A stretch of DNA of 64,000 nucleotides from assembly GCA_029721515.1 (NCBI GenBank), contig CM056556.1, positions 2,232,501 to 2,296,500 on the forward strand, in the 5' to 3' direction. Both the position numbers and the translations under genes were made by a program. This document shows positions 49,693 through 62,105 of this stretch, one piece after another (the first letter of the stretch is position 1; each line of letters opens with the position of its first letter). The notes beneath the pieces were generated by a model that saw only the letters and a list, made by a program, of their open reading frames with translations, did not search any database and had not been told where the DNA came from. The DNA is from Synanceia verrucosa. Its lineage: Eukaryota > Chordata > Actinopteri > Perciformes > Synanceiidae.

Positions 49693-50445
49693 GAAGCGTC
49701 TATCTTAAAGTCTTTTTATTTGCTCTCCCCTCTCTGCTGCTCCTCACCTCCACCTTTGCTCTGCTGGCTTGTAGCTGGAGCTCATACATGCAGACAGCAG
49801 CAGGACTGACTTCACTTCAAACAGCGAATCCTCTCCTCTTTCCTCCTGAAACATACAACACTTCTCCCCCCAGATGCCCCTGGAGCATCCCTCCATCCCT
49901 CTTGTTTCTCCCTCTCTTTTCGCTGTCGTTTCTTCCCAACTCAAAACTCAATTAGTAAATTAGTTCCAGCTCGCCAAGCGTTAAACAGCGGCCTGGGAGC
50001 GCCTAAACGCACACTCCACACTCCATTAGGGCTCCACGCTAGCCCGAAAAGCCTCAGCAGCACAGGTACGAACACACACATCCCCTATCCCAGAGTAATT
50101 AATTTATCCAACATGTGCACCAACACACCAGCAAGTGTGTTCAAACTAGCATATCACCTGATTTAAAAGCAGACATACAGGTTTTCTTCATGACTCTACA
50201 TTAAAGCTGCAACTGAAAATGATTCCCATTGGTTGATCCAAACGCCAAATATATTCACTTTAATATGACGTAAAACAGAGAAAAGCATGATATATGCAAA
50301 TCTGAGAAGCAGAAAACAACATTTTATTTTACATTTTTGCATAAAAAGTATCTGTCATCGATTATCATTATTCAACAATCTGCAGTAGGAAGTCCATAGA
50401 CTAAGGAAACAGCAAAAAAGACTTCAAAAAATGAGCATCAAGTGT

Positions 50446-50451
<6 letters not shown>

Positions 50452-50482
<31 letters not shown>
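50452..50482. repeat. (CA)n microsatellite
   Basis: About 15 CA units. Confidence 0.95.
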
Positions 50483-50484
<2 letters not shown>

Positions 50485-51009
50485 AGAGCCGAGTTAAAAG
50501 CCTTCGCGGTCTTTAAAAAATTAAAAACACTCGCCGAAGCGCTCAGCGGTGTATTTTGACAGTGTGTGATGACCGTGGGTAAAGCACTTAAGCTGCTGTA
50601 ATTAGCCTGATCGCCGTGGCGACAGAAGATGCTTTCTTTCATCCCCTCCACACACACACACAGCATGATCCATGTAGCAAACGTTGACTGTATGACACAG
50701 AAATGTCTGGTTCTTCCACATATTTTTGTATTTTATTTTTCTTCTTTCAACATATTTTGCACTTTAGCGTTCAAAAAAAAACCTGCAGCTCTTCAGACTC
50801 TTCGGACTCAGCAGCAGCTCCGCTCTGACTAGCTTTTCTGGTTAGCATGCTAAACTAGCTGCTGCAGAGACCTGTGTCTGGTGACATAAAACAAGCTCTC
50901 ACACGCACAAAAATAAATATACATAACACACTAAAAGACAGAGAAAAAGCACAATATGTCCACCTTAATAAGCAGGCATAACAGTGGTGGTCTGCACTGT
51001 ATTTTTTTA

Positions 51010-51205
51010 ATTATCGACTGATCTGTTGATCATTTTCTCCATTAATCGATCAGTTTTTGATCTGTAAAATGTCAGAAAATGTTAAAAAAAAGTGGATAAG
51101 TGTTTCTGAAAAGCCCAGGATGTTGTGTTTACTGTCATAGAAGAAAGACACTATGAAATATTCACATTTAAGAAGCTGAGGTCAGAGAATTTTAACGTTT
51201 TTCTC
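51010..51205 (+). repeat. AATTAATCG-type dispersed repeat copy
   Basis: Contains TTAATTATCGACTGATCTGT, TTTGATCTGTAAAATGTCAG, GAAAAGCCCAGGATGTTGTG and ATATTCACATTTAAGAAGCT. Confidence 0.65.
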
Positions 51206-51244
51206 TCTTTGAAAAGTATTAAAAATTATAAATAGATTATGTAC

Positions 51245-51585
51245 TGTATACTTCCATTATATAATTTAACAAATATACTTTAAGACCCAAAAATGTAATA
51301 ACAATTTCTGTGGTAATATATTGTAAGGCCCGACCAATATGGAGTTTTTGATATATAATATTTAGCATTTTCAGCCCTTTAACACTTAACATTCATGTTC
51401 TACAACTTTAATTTCACAATATTAAAGAACAAAGAAGTGAACTTTGTGAAGAAAATAATGCAGTGTTTTCTTACTGGCAGTAAACATACCATCTGAAAAT
51501 GTAACACCGACAGCAAATTTACTGTATTTATGGATTTTAATTTAAAACATTTTAAGACTTTTTAAGGAACCGTGAGAACCCAGCT
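51245..51585 (+). mobile_element. Dispersed repeat ending in GGGAACCCT, copy 3
   Basis: Shares AAAGAACAAAGAAGTGAACT, TTTCTTACTGGCAGTAAACA, CCATCTGAAAATGTAACACC and GACTTTTTAAGGAACCGTGA with the other copies; the end is GAGAACCCA here. Confidence 0.7.
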
Positions 51586-52194
51586 ATAAATCCAGCAAAG
51601 ACTGAACCGTGTCTGGATGCTGAATCAGCACTGTGTGACTTCCATCAATCAAGCACTATTTCTATTTATCTATATTTTATAATGTTGTTTGAATATGTTT
51701 TATGAACATGTGGGCACCCTGACGAGGAGGCAGAAACAGATGAAGTCAGGAGTTGTAGGAAATAGGAAAGGAAAGGAACCCCCAGAGGAAAATTCATGAT
51801 TTTGGGGGGCTTAGCCAAATAAAACTGACTTGACAAACAGGAATAAAGCCAAAAAGGGCGAGAGACATAGAAATGTTAGCAGAGAGAGAGAGGCTCAGTG
51901 GAGCCGATCCAGAGGCGAACAAAGAAGTACAGTAACAGTCCAGCGGCCTTACAGCTGCTCTGAGCGTCCCCACAGGTGTCCACCCTCCAGCAGTTTGACT
52001 GCCAACACATCACCCCCCCCAGCCCATAAACCCCCTGCTCCTCCTGCAGAGGAGGAGGAGGAGAAGGAGGAGGTACATGTCCATTCATACCTCATGTTTG
52101 CTTCTTTTTCTCGACTCCTTCTCCACATTTTCTCTGCAAGTTTACATTTCTGCTGTAAATATCACATTCCCTCTGCAAACACTGGTGTTCTATA

Positions 52195-52300
52195 TTTTTA
52201 TATTTATATCTTTACTTCTTTATTTATGTGTGCCTTTAAGCCAAGAGACTCTACAGAATTTTGTTATGTGTGCAAAATGACAATAAAGACTATGGTGGGT
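52195..52300 (+). mobile_element. Probable retroelement 3' tail
   Basis: The sequence GCCTTTAAGCCAAGAGACTC, ACAGAATTTTGTTATGTGTG then AAATGACAATAAAGACTA resembles the A-rich polyadenylation tail of common fish retroelements. Recognition is from memory; no coding part remains. Confidence 0.4.
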
Positions 52301-53054
52301 ATTGGCAATGACTTCACAATACAATATGAATCGTGATACCTGAGTCACAATAAAATACATTATTGTGATATTGTCATTGAGAAATTTGTGAAAGTTGTAC
52401 ATTTACATATATGTATATATTATTATTTATATTAATGTTTTGTTTAAATTTTTATTTCAACATGCATGAATTGTTCTGGATTTACGATTGGCCGAAAAAT
52501 GAGTTTTTGGGGTAAAAAAATCAATATTAAGAAATTAAAATTTGATATTACATAATAAAAAAGGATCACAATGTATTGCCATATCAATATAAAAAAAAAA
52601 ATACTATATTATCAAATGGTTTAAAGTGGAAAAGTTAAAATCATCTTTTCGGGCTTTAAGCGAACATGGACGCTGGACCACATCAGTCATGTGAATCTTT
52701 ATATTTATCGCTAAGTATGACTAGAAATCTTAAGTAAGAGTCTTGTTTGCTTGTATGAGTTACCAGGAATTCATAAATGACGATCAGTGTTTCCCAAAAA
52801 CCCAAAATGTCTTAAAGAAATTCAGTTTTACTGTCGTAGAGCAGGAAAGAAACCAGGAAGTACTGATTAATTTAGTAGTTGAGAACTGATGCGTTAGTTG
52901 TTGCAGCTCTCTAAAACATCGCTGGATGCGTCTCTTCTTTATGTTTCCGCAGTCAAACAGCAGAGTGTGTTTGTGTTGCCGGCCCTGTCTGTACTTTAAG
53001 CTCAGTGCTACTGCAGCGCTCTGGGACTGCTGTGTGTGCTCAATCTGTATGCAC

Positions 53055-53136
53055 TGTGTGTGTGTGTGTGTGTGTGTGTCAGACAGGAAGTGTGTGTGAG
53101 AGCGACAGACGGAGAAAATGAGAGAAAGGTGGTGAG

Positions 53137-53182
<46 letters not shown>

Positions 53183-53480
53183 GTTTGGTCCAGGTGCTGG
53201 GACCTGTGTGAGTCCCTGGGCAGGGAATGCAGGGGTCCCTGGACTCTGCCCTGCTTCCTGCTAACGAGACACACACACACACACACACACACACTGCATC
53301 GATCAGGGCAAGGATGAGGGTCGCTCTGCACCCCGTTAGCCAACCGCTAAGGACTGAGCGCCTCAGGGTATATAACCCACCACCACCACCGCCTACACAC
53401 ACTAAAACACACACTAAAAACACACACACACACACTCACATACACACACAACACACACTCACATACATACATGCAAACAT
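53055..53480. repeat. Cluster of (GT)n and (CA)n microsatellites
   Basis: GT runs at 53055-53080 and 53141-53180, CA runs at 53271-53294 and 53415-53450. The opposite-sense pairs are complementary. Confidence 0.9.
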
Positions 53481-53554
53481 GGATATATGTCATCTGAATT
53501 CAGCCCCAGAGTGAAGCTGCGATGCTGCGGCACATACTAAAGAGGCAGTTCACT

Positions 53555-54235
53555 GCTGGACCATGAACAGTTTACCATGGCAACAACTGATGATGAACAG
53601 AGTACCACAGCAACAGCTGACTGTGAACAAAGTAACATAGCAACAACTCACTGCCAACACAACATCACCTGATGATAAACAGCGTACCATAGCAACAACA
53701 ACTGATGAATACTACTGTACCATAGCAACAACTGATGATAAACAGCGTACCATAGCAACAACAAATGATGAATACTACTGTTCCATAGCAACAACAACTG
53801 ATGAACACTACTGTTCCATAGCAACAACAACTGATGATGAATACTACTGTTCCATAAAAACAACTGATGATAAACAGCATACCATAGCAACAACAAATGA
53901 TGATGAATACTACTGTTCCATAACAACAACTGATGATGAACAGAGTACCACAGCAACAGCTAACTGTGAACAACGTAACATAGCAACAACTCACTGCCAA
54001 CACAACATCACCTGATGATAAACAGCGTACCATAGCAACAACAAGTGATGATGAATACTACTGTTCCATAGCAACAACTGATGATGAATACTACTGTTCC
54101 ATAGCAACAACAACTGATGATAAACAGTGTAACACAGCAACAACAACTGATGCTGAATGACACCACAGAAACAACTGATAATAAAGGGTAGCATAGCAAC
54201 AACTGATGATGATCAGCGTACCATAGCAACACCTA
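53555..54235. repeat. Minisatellite with a unit of about 36 bp
   Basis: Units combine CATAGCAACAACAACTGATG and ATGAATACTACTGTTC or ATAAACAGCGTAC. A larger block (CAACTCACTGCCAACACAAC through the GTACC) occurs twice, at 53643-53690 and 53991-54030, so a second-level duplication of about 350 bp is present. Antisense frames with repeated LLLWNSSIHH are artefacts. Confidence 0.95.
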
Positions 54236-54514
54236 AAGTCAAGCAGTTACACTGTGTCCTGTTAGTAATCCAAGCACACTTAAACATATTAATCTCAACA
54301 CAACAGTCACACAAACCGTGGTGATCAGATTAATTATAGCAGTAGCTCTTAACATCTGCTCTGAAATCAGCCCTGTGCTGGAAGATCAACAAGACGGTTT
54401 GAAGCCACACAGGTATCCTTCATGATCTAGCGAGCACACACCCGTCGGCAAAACAGTAAACACACGTTGAATTTCAGCCGACTGAAACCTCTACAGCACC
54501 ACGAGCCACCTGTG

Positions 54515-54556
54515 TGTCCGTGTGTGTGTGTGTGTGTGTGTGTGCGTGTGTGTGCG
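54515..54556. repeat. (GT)n microsatellite
   Basis: GT run with GC interruptions; a CA run of about 14 units lies at 54681-54708. Confidence 0.9.
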
Positions 54557-54679
54557 TGTTCATGTCAACAGGTGCGGCGAAAGGTGCGAGTTACACCAGT
54601 TTTTATGTATTCTGTAATTAACACTGATCCCACATTTATTTACCGTTGCAGAGCAGACGTGATTGGACTACAGGGACTG

Positions 54680-54710
<31 letters not shown>

Positions 54711-55139
54711 CACACACACAGAGGCAGCATCATTAGAAACCATTAGCAGACAACATTAAGTGGCGAACGGCTACAACGACGGCAGGCTGTTAAACTTTAT
54801 GATCGTTATTGTAGCTGATGGTAACACACGGTTGTTCCTGTTTGATTACAAAAAAAACAACTGAGGAAAAAACCGTGAGATTAAGCAACGAATAAAATAA
54901 TAGTTAACCCTAAAGGAACAAAAATTTCCTGTATTTAGAATTAAGATATAATTGTTCTCCCCACATGTTGTCCTGTAAGCAGACTACTTGATTACAAAAG
55001 GCAAACTATCTAAACTTAAGCATTTTTATGGAAATGATTCTGTCTTGAGTTGAAAAATTAAACATTTTTCCCCACATGTTGTCATGTATGAAAAAAATGA
55101 TTACTAAATACAAATTATCGTATGGGAATACTTATGTCT

Positions 55140-55350
55140 ACCGCTGCAACAATTAATCAATTAATCGATTAGTTGTCAAGTATTACCTGAAGGTAAACAT
55201 CTTTGAGACATCTAAGGACGTTATCGCGGGCTTTTGGGAAACACACTGATCCACGTTTGTTTGAAATCATTTTCTGACATTTTCTAGTCCAAACAACTAA
55301 TCGATTAGTTAAGAAAATAAATAAGTGATTAATCAACAATAAAAAATAAT
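55140..55350 (+). repeat. AATTAATCG-type dispersed repeat copy
   Basis: Contains GCAACAATTAATCAATTAAT, CGATTAGTTGTCAAGTATTA, TTCTGACATTTTCTAGTCCA and AACAACTAATCGATTAGTTA. Further copies at 52790-52915 and 59640-59770. Confidence 0.7.
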
Positions 55351-56569
55351 AGAGGAAGTATTAACATTTTGTCTCGTTGTTATGTAAGAAAAGACCCCAA
55401 AATGAACACTAATTACTAACAGGGATAGAAATAGGTGACTCAATAAGAATAAGTCTGCAATATTTTATTCGTTTCCTCACTGTTAACCAAGAAGCTCATC
55501 AAACTGCAGGACAATAAAGCCAAATTTAAACCGAACCCCTTTGCAGACAGTGCAAGAGGTATTATTAGAAACTGAAATAAGACACAGCGCGCAGGCAGGA
55601 GGATGTGCTGAGCGAGGCAAGTATCCGTGAGTAAGCATCTGGGTGAAGGAGAGGTTAAAAAAGGAGAGAAAAGGGGGGAGGCGGTGCGGCTTGACTCGTC
55701 TTCTGCCTCGGGCTGAAACAATCCAGAGAAAGAAGGAAGGAAGGACGGAGTGGAAGCAAAAGTCCAGCTCTGATGCAGTCCTCTTTCCGCCTGTATGTGT
55801 GAATGTGTGTGTGCGGCTGCATATTTGTGCCTGTTTGTGTGTATGAATAATTCAGGTCCGTGGAGAGGCAGCCTGCTGCGGTAATGAGGAGGACATGCAT
55901 TGATACCAAATATCGCTGGTGGGAAGCTATCGATCCAACAGTCGTTTGTCCAAACTTAAATCGGGAAGCCGGCGGTGTCTGCGGCCTTTACAGCCAGCTT
56001 ATAGGCCGATAAAACCGACTCTGTGCTACAAATTTCACATTTTGCTGCATAATTTTGCAGCACACACAGTCTGTTTTTACTACAGGAAGACAGGACCACC
56101 CTGGAAAACTTCTCTTGCAGTCACAGGATTCAATTTTCCCTGTTGGATAACTCCCTTCAATGCATTCTGCAGATGAGAGAGTCTATAGACTTTAACTCAC
56201 TGACAATACTTTCCCTAAAAAAAAAGAAGTCCCAGTCTTCTCTCCGTGACTGAATATTTAACTTTGGCTGCAGCCAGTTTCAAATTAAATTGACTGGAGG
56301 TCAAAAGGCTGCAGAAACACTGGAGACTGCACCATACAGTAACACCAGGCCAATGCTTTCACTTTAGTCTGCCAAACTTACACTGAGTCATCTCACGTTT
56401 GCTTCATGTGCTTTTGATGTTTGTGTGCATGTCATTTAAGAGGATTGTTTTGCTTTCACATGTGATAGAAAGTGAATGAAAACTGTGATTAAAAGAGTCA
56501 TAAGAAAGAGAAAACACAACTTAATGTGTAATAAAATAAAACTTATGCTCTTATAGATTTTTTTGTATA

Positions 56570-56712
56570 TTGTTGGTTTTTCACTATATTGCATTTTTGC
56601 ACTATTTTGCACTGTATGTATCTTTTAAATCTTCTAAATCTCCCTACTTTATCCTACTGTGTATTGCAAAGAATCAGGATGAATAAAGCTCTATCTCATC
56701 TTATCTTATCTT
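56570..56712 (+). mobile_element. Probable LINE 3' tail with (TCTTA)n
   Basis: GCACTATTTTGCACTGTATG, GAATCAGGATGAATAAAGCT and then repeated CATCTTATCTTATCTTA. A short tandem tail after AATAAAGCT is typical of fish L2-like LINE ends. Confidence 0.45.
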
Positions 56713-57842
56713 AATTAATACTTAAGGAAAGCTCTAAAATGACATTAACATATCATAACATCAAAATATAACAATTATGAGGTAATACAGTGCAAAAAAT
56801 AATACTGTGCATGACACTGAGAGACCAATAAAAAAAACATGAATGCACAAGAATTACAGTGAAAATAAATAAGATTACTTTTTGCTGTGTTTTAAATCAT
56901 TTTGTGTGTCGTTTCCGACACTGTTGCTGCTGTCTACTAGAAAATAGATTTTCTACCTGGTTAAATATAATAACAATAAATAATAATAAATTCAGTAAAA
57001 AAAGGGCACATTAGCTCAGCTAAAGCTAGCCCTGTCTGACCTTATAATAAACCCAGTGATTTAGCGCTAAGCTGTGGCTGGACTGTGGAAACCTGGCACT
57101 TCCTGTCAGGGCTCACAAAGGAAAATAAAATATCACATGGAAAAATATGCCGGTGCTTTCTTTCATCAGCTCCTGCAGCATGGACGGAGACTCCCTCTCT
57201 TTTCTGGTGTCACAGTGTCAGATATTCCAGGTTAGCGGGAACACTGGGGAAATTACACCTCTACCTATCGGCCTCCAGCGCTGTACGTCTGAGTGAGAGT
57301 CCAGTGAATCTCAGGAGGTAGAGCTGTTACCGCAGGGGAAGTGGACAGACAATGAAGAGAGGGAGGAAGAGGAAGAGGAGGAGGGATGATGGAGAGCAGG
57401 AGAGACCAGCAGGGATTAATGGAGGAGAGGAACTGAAGCCAACTAGACCAGGCCATTCAACCAGTCCCACAGCTTCTCATTATGGGAGTGGGGAATTCAC
57501 ATCACTGTGTCCAACATATTCACTCCTTAGATTGTTACCAAGTTAACGAGTGTCTGGTAAAATCCATAGAAATGTAAAAACAAACACAAGAGTGTGTGCA
57601 GAATACATAACCATCAGTAAACTGGAAAGATTCGTGTTTCTTTCCTTTTAGTGCTGGAAAAAATATTGACTATAACCTAAAAGTTATCACCAGTTTTCAA
57701 TAACTTTCCAGCACATTCAAGGTTCATTCAGGAAGGAAACTCCAAGGAAATGTGACCGTACTGACTGTACATAATATGACTAATGATACACCAATATTTC
57801 TAAGAAATCACAACATGTTTCTGTTGTTATTTCCACACTTAA

Positions 57843-58269
57843 CTCTTTGACGTATTTCAACATCAGAGTGTTTTTTTCTACAGCGGGTCGCTGATCGTTC
57901 TCTCACACAGCCTGTGAGTAATGTTGGGGCTTCTGGGAGATGTAGTCAGAGCATAAAGAGACAGTATACACCACAGAGATCAAAACAGGAAGTGGAGACG
58001 ATCGAGATTAGAGAGCAAAACAAACAGAATCTGGACAAAAAGTGTTGATTTTGGTGAAAGTGTCCTCTACTCTACCTCTGATAAAACAAGAATGGAACAA
58101 GGTAAAAACAAACATTTTTTTCATGATGAAATAGAGAGTCTCTTCTTTCATTTGAGCTATTCACTGTTTTCAGAGACATAGTACTAAATATTCTGTGGGT
58201 TTTGAAATATAACTCAAAATTGGAAAAAAAGACACTTCCTGTTTTATAAAATGGCTGACACTCAATGAG
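57843..58269 (+). mobile_element. TTAA-flanked non-autonomous DNA element, copy C
   Basis: Flanked by TTAA at 57839-57842 and 58270-58273. The left end is CTCTTTGACG and the right end reads CACTCAATGAG, whose reverse is CTCATTGAGTG, so short terminal inverted repeats remain. The interior is nearly identical to copy A over about 350 bp. Confidence 0.85.
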
Positions 58270-59429
58270 TTAACTGTTAAGATTTTCCTGGTAAACTCTT
58301 GTTTTCATAACCTTTCCTCCCAGGGTCACAATTCTTCAATATTTTTTATTTTATATTCAATAAATATTCACACCTTTCTGTTTCTGTGCAGTATGCAAAA
58401 GCTACAACAACAACAATACAGGTAAACGAAATGTACACATCACAACACCCAATAAATACATTGTTTTTGAATGCATTTATTGCCTGCAAAGACTAAGATG
58501 AATACTAGTTTATATAAGAGTCATGGTCAAATTCAATTATTCTGAGTAAAATCACGAGAATATATACTGGAAATGTTATGAAAAAGTCATCAAGATGCAG
58601 CAATAAAAGCTTTCAAAATCCTCCAAAAAGGATTCCAGGCGGCAAGAAACTCGTTTGGCTTGTTTGCATTTCTTCATAGTCACTGAGGGCGATGCTCTTG
58701 CAAAATAGATAAAAAATAGACAAACAGACGTCTAAATCTGGTACAAAGTGAAGGACGCTGGCCGGCCTACAAAGCCTGCAATCAACAGGCTGAAGTGGCT
58801 TCCAGACAGAGTCAAAGCCTGTCACCTGATTGGCCATTAGCGTCCGTCCATGTGACTGATGCAGGTGCTTTATCCTGCGGCACTAAAAGCATGGATTGAA
58901 TATAGAGTGGTGGGAGGCTTTTTCCAGACCCTTTTCACAACTGCCTCCGGCTCGGCGGTAAGCCTGACACAAAGTGGCACCGGGAATCAAACCCGCAGCA
59001 CCACTCGGAGCCGCCGCAGCATGGCGGCAGCGGCGTGCTCGCTCACACTGAACGCCGGAGTCTTACTACCAGCGCACAATTACAGTACACACAATTACTG
59101 CCAATCACAGTGTACTGGCTCATTGACATCCTGTTTCTGTGTCACGCTCCCACCCACCAGCCTCAGCCTCTCCTTCACCTGTACAGGCAAAGAGTAATTA
59201 CAACATGACACGAGACAGACTAAAAACACCTCCGCAAATACTACTGCAGAGACAGAGAGAGGGCTGGGAACTATGTCTATTTCTTATGTTAACGTGTATT
59301 TTTATTATCATGAGGCAGTTTGGGTCGAGGAAGGTGCTGATCCATTCTTCTTCATATAGCTTAATAATTACATGTATTTTCTTTCTGCACATCTGTCCGT
59401 CCTGAAGGATGGATGCCTCCTCTGTTGAT

Positions 59430-59545
59430 CTTCCATCATTAATTTTCCCTGTTAATGTGGTATTTTTGGGGAGTTTTTCCTCCCCGAGGCAAATTTGTGA
59501 TGTGTGATATTGGGCTGGACAAATAAAAGTGACTTGACTTTGTGG
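59430..59545 (+). mobile_element. Probable LINE 3' tail
   Basis: TGTTAATGTGGTATTTTTGG, GTGATGTGTGATATTGGGCT then GACAAATAAAAGTGACTTGA. The form GGGCTxxACAAATAAAAxTGACTTGA is the usual end of a fish LINE family. A shorter similar end is at 51790-51835. Confidence 0.5.
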
Positions 59546-60094
59546 TGGTAACTCGAGCCAGAGAAGAAGATTTTTACAAAATGATTTCTACTTATATTCA
59601 GAGATAAATACCAGACAAAAATAAAACAGAAAGGTGGGATTTGCTGACATGACTGATGAGGATGTCATCTCAGGCTTTTTGGAAACACCGACCTGCATTT
59701 TCTGACACTTTATAGACCAAACAACTAATTGATTAAACAAGAATATAGTCGCCAGATAAACCAATAATGGAAATAATAAAAAAAGCTTCATATCTGGTAA
59801 CCCCCAGACTTATTAATTCTTGTTGTATTAAAGAGATGGAGTTTGTTTCTTGTAAGGCAGACATGACTGAAGGTCCTGGTTCAACCCAGACTGAGTAATC
59901 CTCTCCGCTGCCCACTTCCTGTCTGCTACATGACGGCTAAATTAAACTGATGCAAACCAGTGGAAGAAAAACTAGATTATATGTGAGACAGGATTCAGAC
60001 GGAGGAGTGCAGGGCCAGTTGCATCTAGGACACGCCCGACTCCTCAACTATAAAGAAAAAAAACATCTGGATAGCATCCAAACACACCAGGCAT

Positions 60095-60132
60095 CACACA
60101 CACACTCTCACACACACACACACACACACACT
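60095..60132. repeat. (CA)n microsatellite
   Basis: CA run with CTCT interruptions. Confidence 0.9.
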
Positions 60133-60450
60133 CTAATGAAGCCCCGGTAGTGACGAAGAGCAGCAGGGAGCGGCTCGGATCGCCGAAGACGAGCGCTGGA
60201 GTGTGTGTGTGTGAGCACTTCCGTCGCTAAGCGTGTGTGTGTCTCCGGCGGGATAATTATGGTGCTCCTCGGCAGCTGAGCGTGCCAGATGTACTGGGAG
60301 AAGGAGAAAGAGGAGGTGGAGGAGGAGGAGGTGCAGAGCAGAGAGGGAGCCCAGCACCAGGAGCAATGCAGCGGGGAGCATGCACAGCGTTAGGTGAATA
60401 CATTAATGTGTTGTGTATCTATGCACTGATGTGTGTCCGTGTGTATGTAT

Positions 60451-60451
<1 letters not shown>

Positions 60452-60491
<40 letters not shown>
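60452..60491. repeat. (GT)n microsatellite
   Basis: About 20 GT units. Confidence 0.95.
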
Positions 60492-60493
<2 letters not shown>

Positions 60494-60579
60494 GCATGGC
60501 CAGTTTTGTTTCTTGCCATCCACCATTAGCAGGTTGGCGCCGTCACAAATGAGCGTCTCTCCTCCAGGAGAGAGAAGAG

Positions 60580-60830
60580 GATGAAGAGGGATGGAGGAGA
60601 AGAGATGAGGAGGAGGTGGAGGAGGAGAGCGAGGAGGGTCACTGAAGGAGGAAGAGGAGGAGGAGGAGGAGGAGGTGGCAATAGATGCGACCAGGAGAAA
60701 GAAAAAAAACGTGGAGAAAGTTGTGAAAATGAAACCACGTCACACGACAGTACAATATTAGCATAATGGTTGTAATTATCGTTATGTGCTGGGTGGAGGA
60801 GAAGGAGGAGGTGGAGGAGGAGGAGGGGTA
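60580..60830. repeat. (GGA)n-rich purine stretch
   Basis: Runs of GGAGGAGGAGGTGG at 60605-60675 and again at 60793-60828, giving poly-Glu/Gly or poly-Pro frames that are not genes. Confidence 0.85.
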
Positions 60831-61629
60831 TCCAATCTACAAACCTGCAGTACACCGCCAGATTAAAAGCCTTTAAACAGAGGTCATCCCCACGTGATGC
60901 AGCGTGGGATGAACGAAGCTACGTTCCAAACATGGAGCATCGAGAAGAAATCAAAGATCCTGGATCCAGATCCTTCTGTGAGCCCCCGTCTCCAGTCGAT
61001 CTGATGTTTCCGTCGCTAATGATTGCTTCCGGGGTTGAACATACAAGTTAGCGCTTTATTCTGAAAGGCAACTTTGTCTTCCTGAAAAATGACGCAGCAG
61101 AAATGAAAGCAGTGGCGATTTTCCAAAACAAAAGTCCAGCCCAGTTTGCATACCGCATTTTTAATTATGCATGGAAGGAAACGCATTTTATCACGGATTG
61201 TTGTCGTTTTTTACGTATCACAAATACGTGATTGAATGAAAACAGGATTGCATATTAACGACAAACACTGGACTTTTCTTCAGGAGAAAAACTGTTTACT
61301 GCGTTTCTGTTTTGTTTTCCAGTGATTTTATTCCAAACCACAATGATTTTTATTTCCTCAAGCTAACCCAGTGGTTTTGCTGTGTTTCCATTTTGTTTCA
61401 ATTTTCAACAATACATGTTCAGAACTGCGGCTGTGATCTGGAAGAAAAAACATATTTTGTTCTTCTACTTCTACTGATTAACGCAAAATAACAACTCCCA
61501 CAACTAAACACTGAATACACTATGAATAAAAGAATATCCAGCATAAATAACTTTGATATGTCGCTAACATTTTCTTTTTTCTCATGCTTATGATTGAGCT
61601 CTTTCAAGACATTTTGAAATATTTTGTTT

Positions 61630-61760
61630 TAAATCTTTTTGCACTTTTTGTTAGCAATTTGAGTAAATGTTCTTAAATGCTTTTAAATATTGTATTTTTA
61701 ATCATGTAAAGCACATTGTGTATGAAATGTGCTATATAAATAAAGCTGCCTTGCCTTGCT
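61630..61760 (+). mobile_element. LINE L2-like 3' end
   Basis: GTAAAGCACATTGTGTATGA, AATGTGCTATATAAATAAAG and then CTGCCTTGCCTTGC. The words GTATGAAATGTGCTATATAA and AATAAAG followed by a short tandem tail are diagnostic of L2-type LINE ends in fish. Only the 3' end is retained. Confidence 0.7.
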
Positions 61761-61879
61761 ACTAGTTTTTCAGCCCCACTGGGTGCGAATTAGTGCTAAA
61801 TATATTATTAAAAAAATATAATAAAACAAATAAAATAATAGAAACAAACAGGAGTGAGGTATTTCATGACATACAACCA

Positions 61880-62105
61880 GTTTTCTGTTCAGGAATGACA
61901 GGAAATAACTGGAATTTAACATCTCAATCAAAAAAATATTTAAAAAAATTATCATGTTTTTGTAAAACAGTGAATTTTAAAACTCCTCGATAACGACAAT
62001 TATTATATTTTACCATTAAATATATCATTTTGATTGAAGAGTTTGGACATACTGGTGGAGTGACCATTACAGGAACATAAAAACATATTTTTGTAATTAG
62101 TAATA
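61880..62105 (+). mobile_element. Dispersed repeat, second of two copies
   Basis: Pairs with 27462-27665 through TTCTGTTCAGGAATGACAGG, AAATAACTGGAATTTAACA and TACTGGTGGAGTGACCATTA. It lies about 120 bp after the LINE end at 61760. Confidence 0.7.

Noticed and set aside
53648..54232. Minus-strand frames with repeated LLLWNSSIHH
   Set aside because: By-product of the 36-bp minisatellite; no independent support.
58859..59197. A GC-rich spot with ATGGCGGCAGCGGCG (plus strand, near 59020) resembling a first exon
   Set aside because: The CpG-rich part is under 100 bp. The frame turns into Thr/Ser-rich sequence without a convincing donor, and it sits within a large intron.
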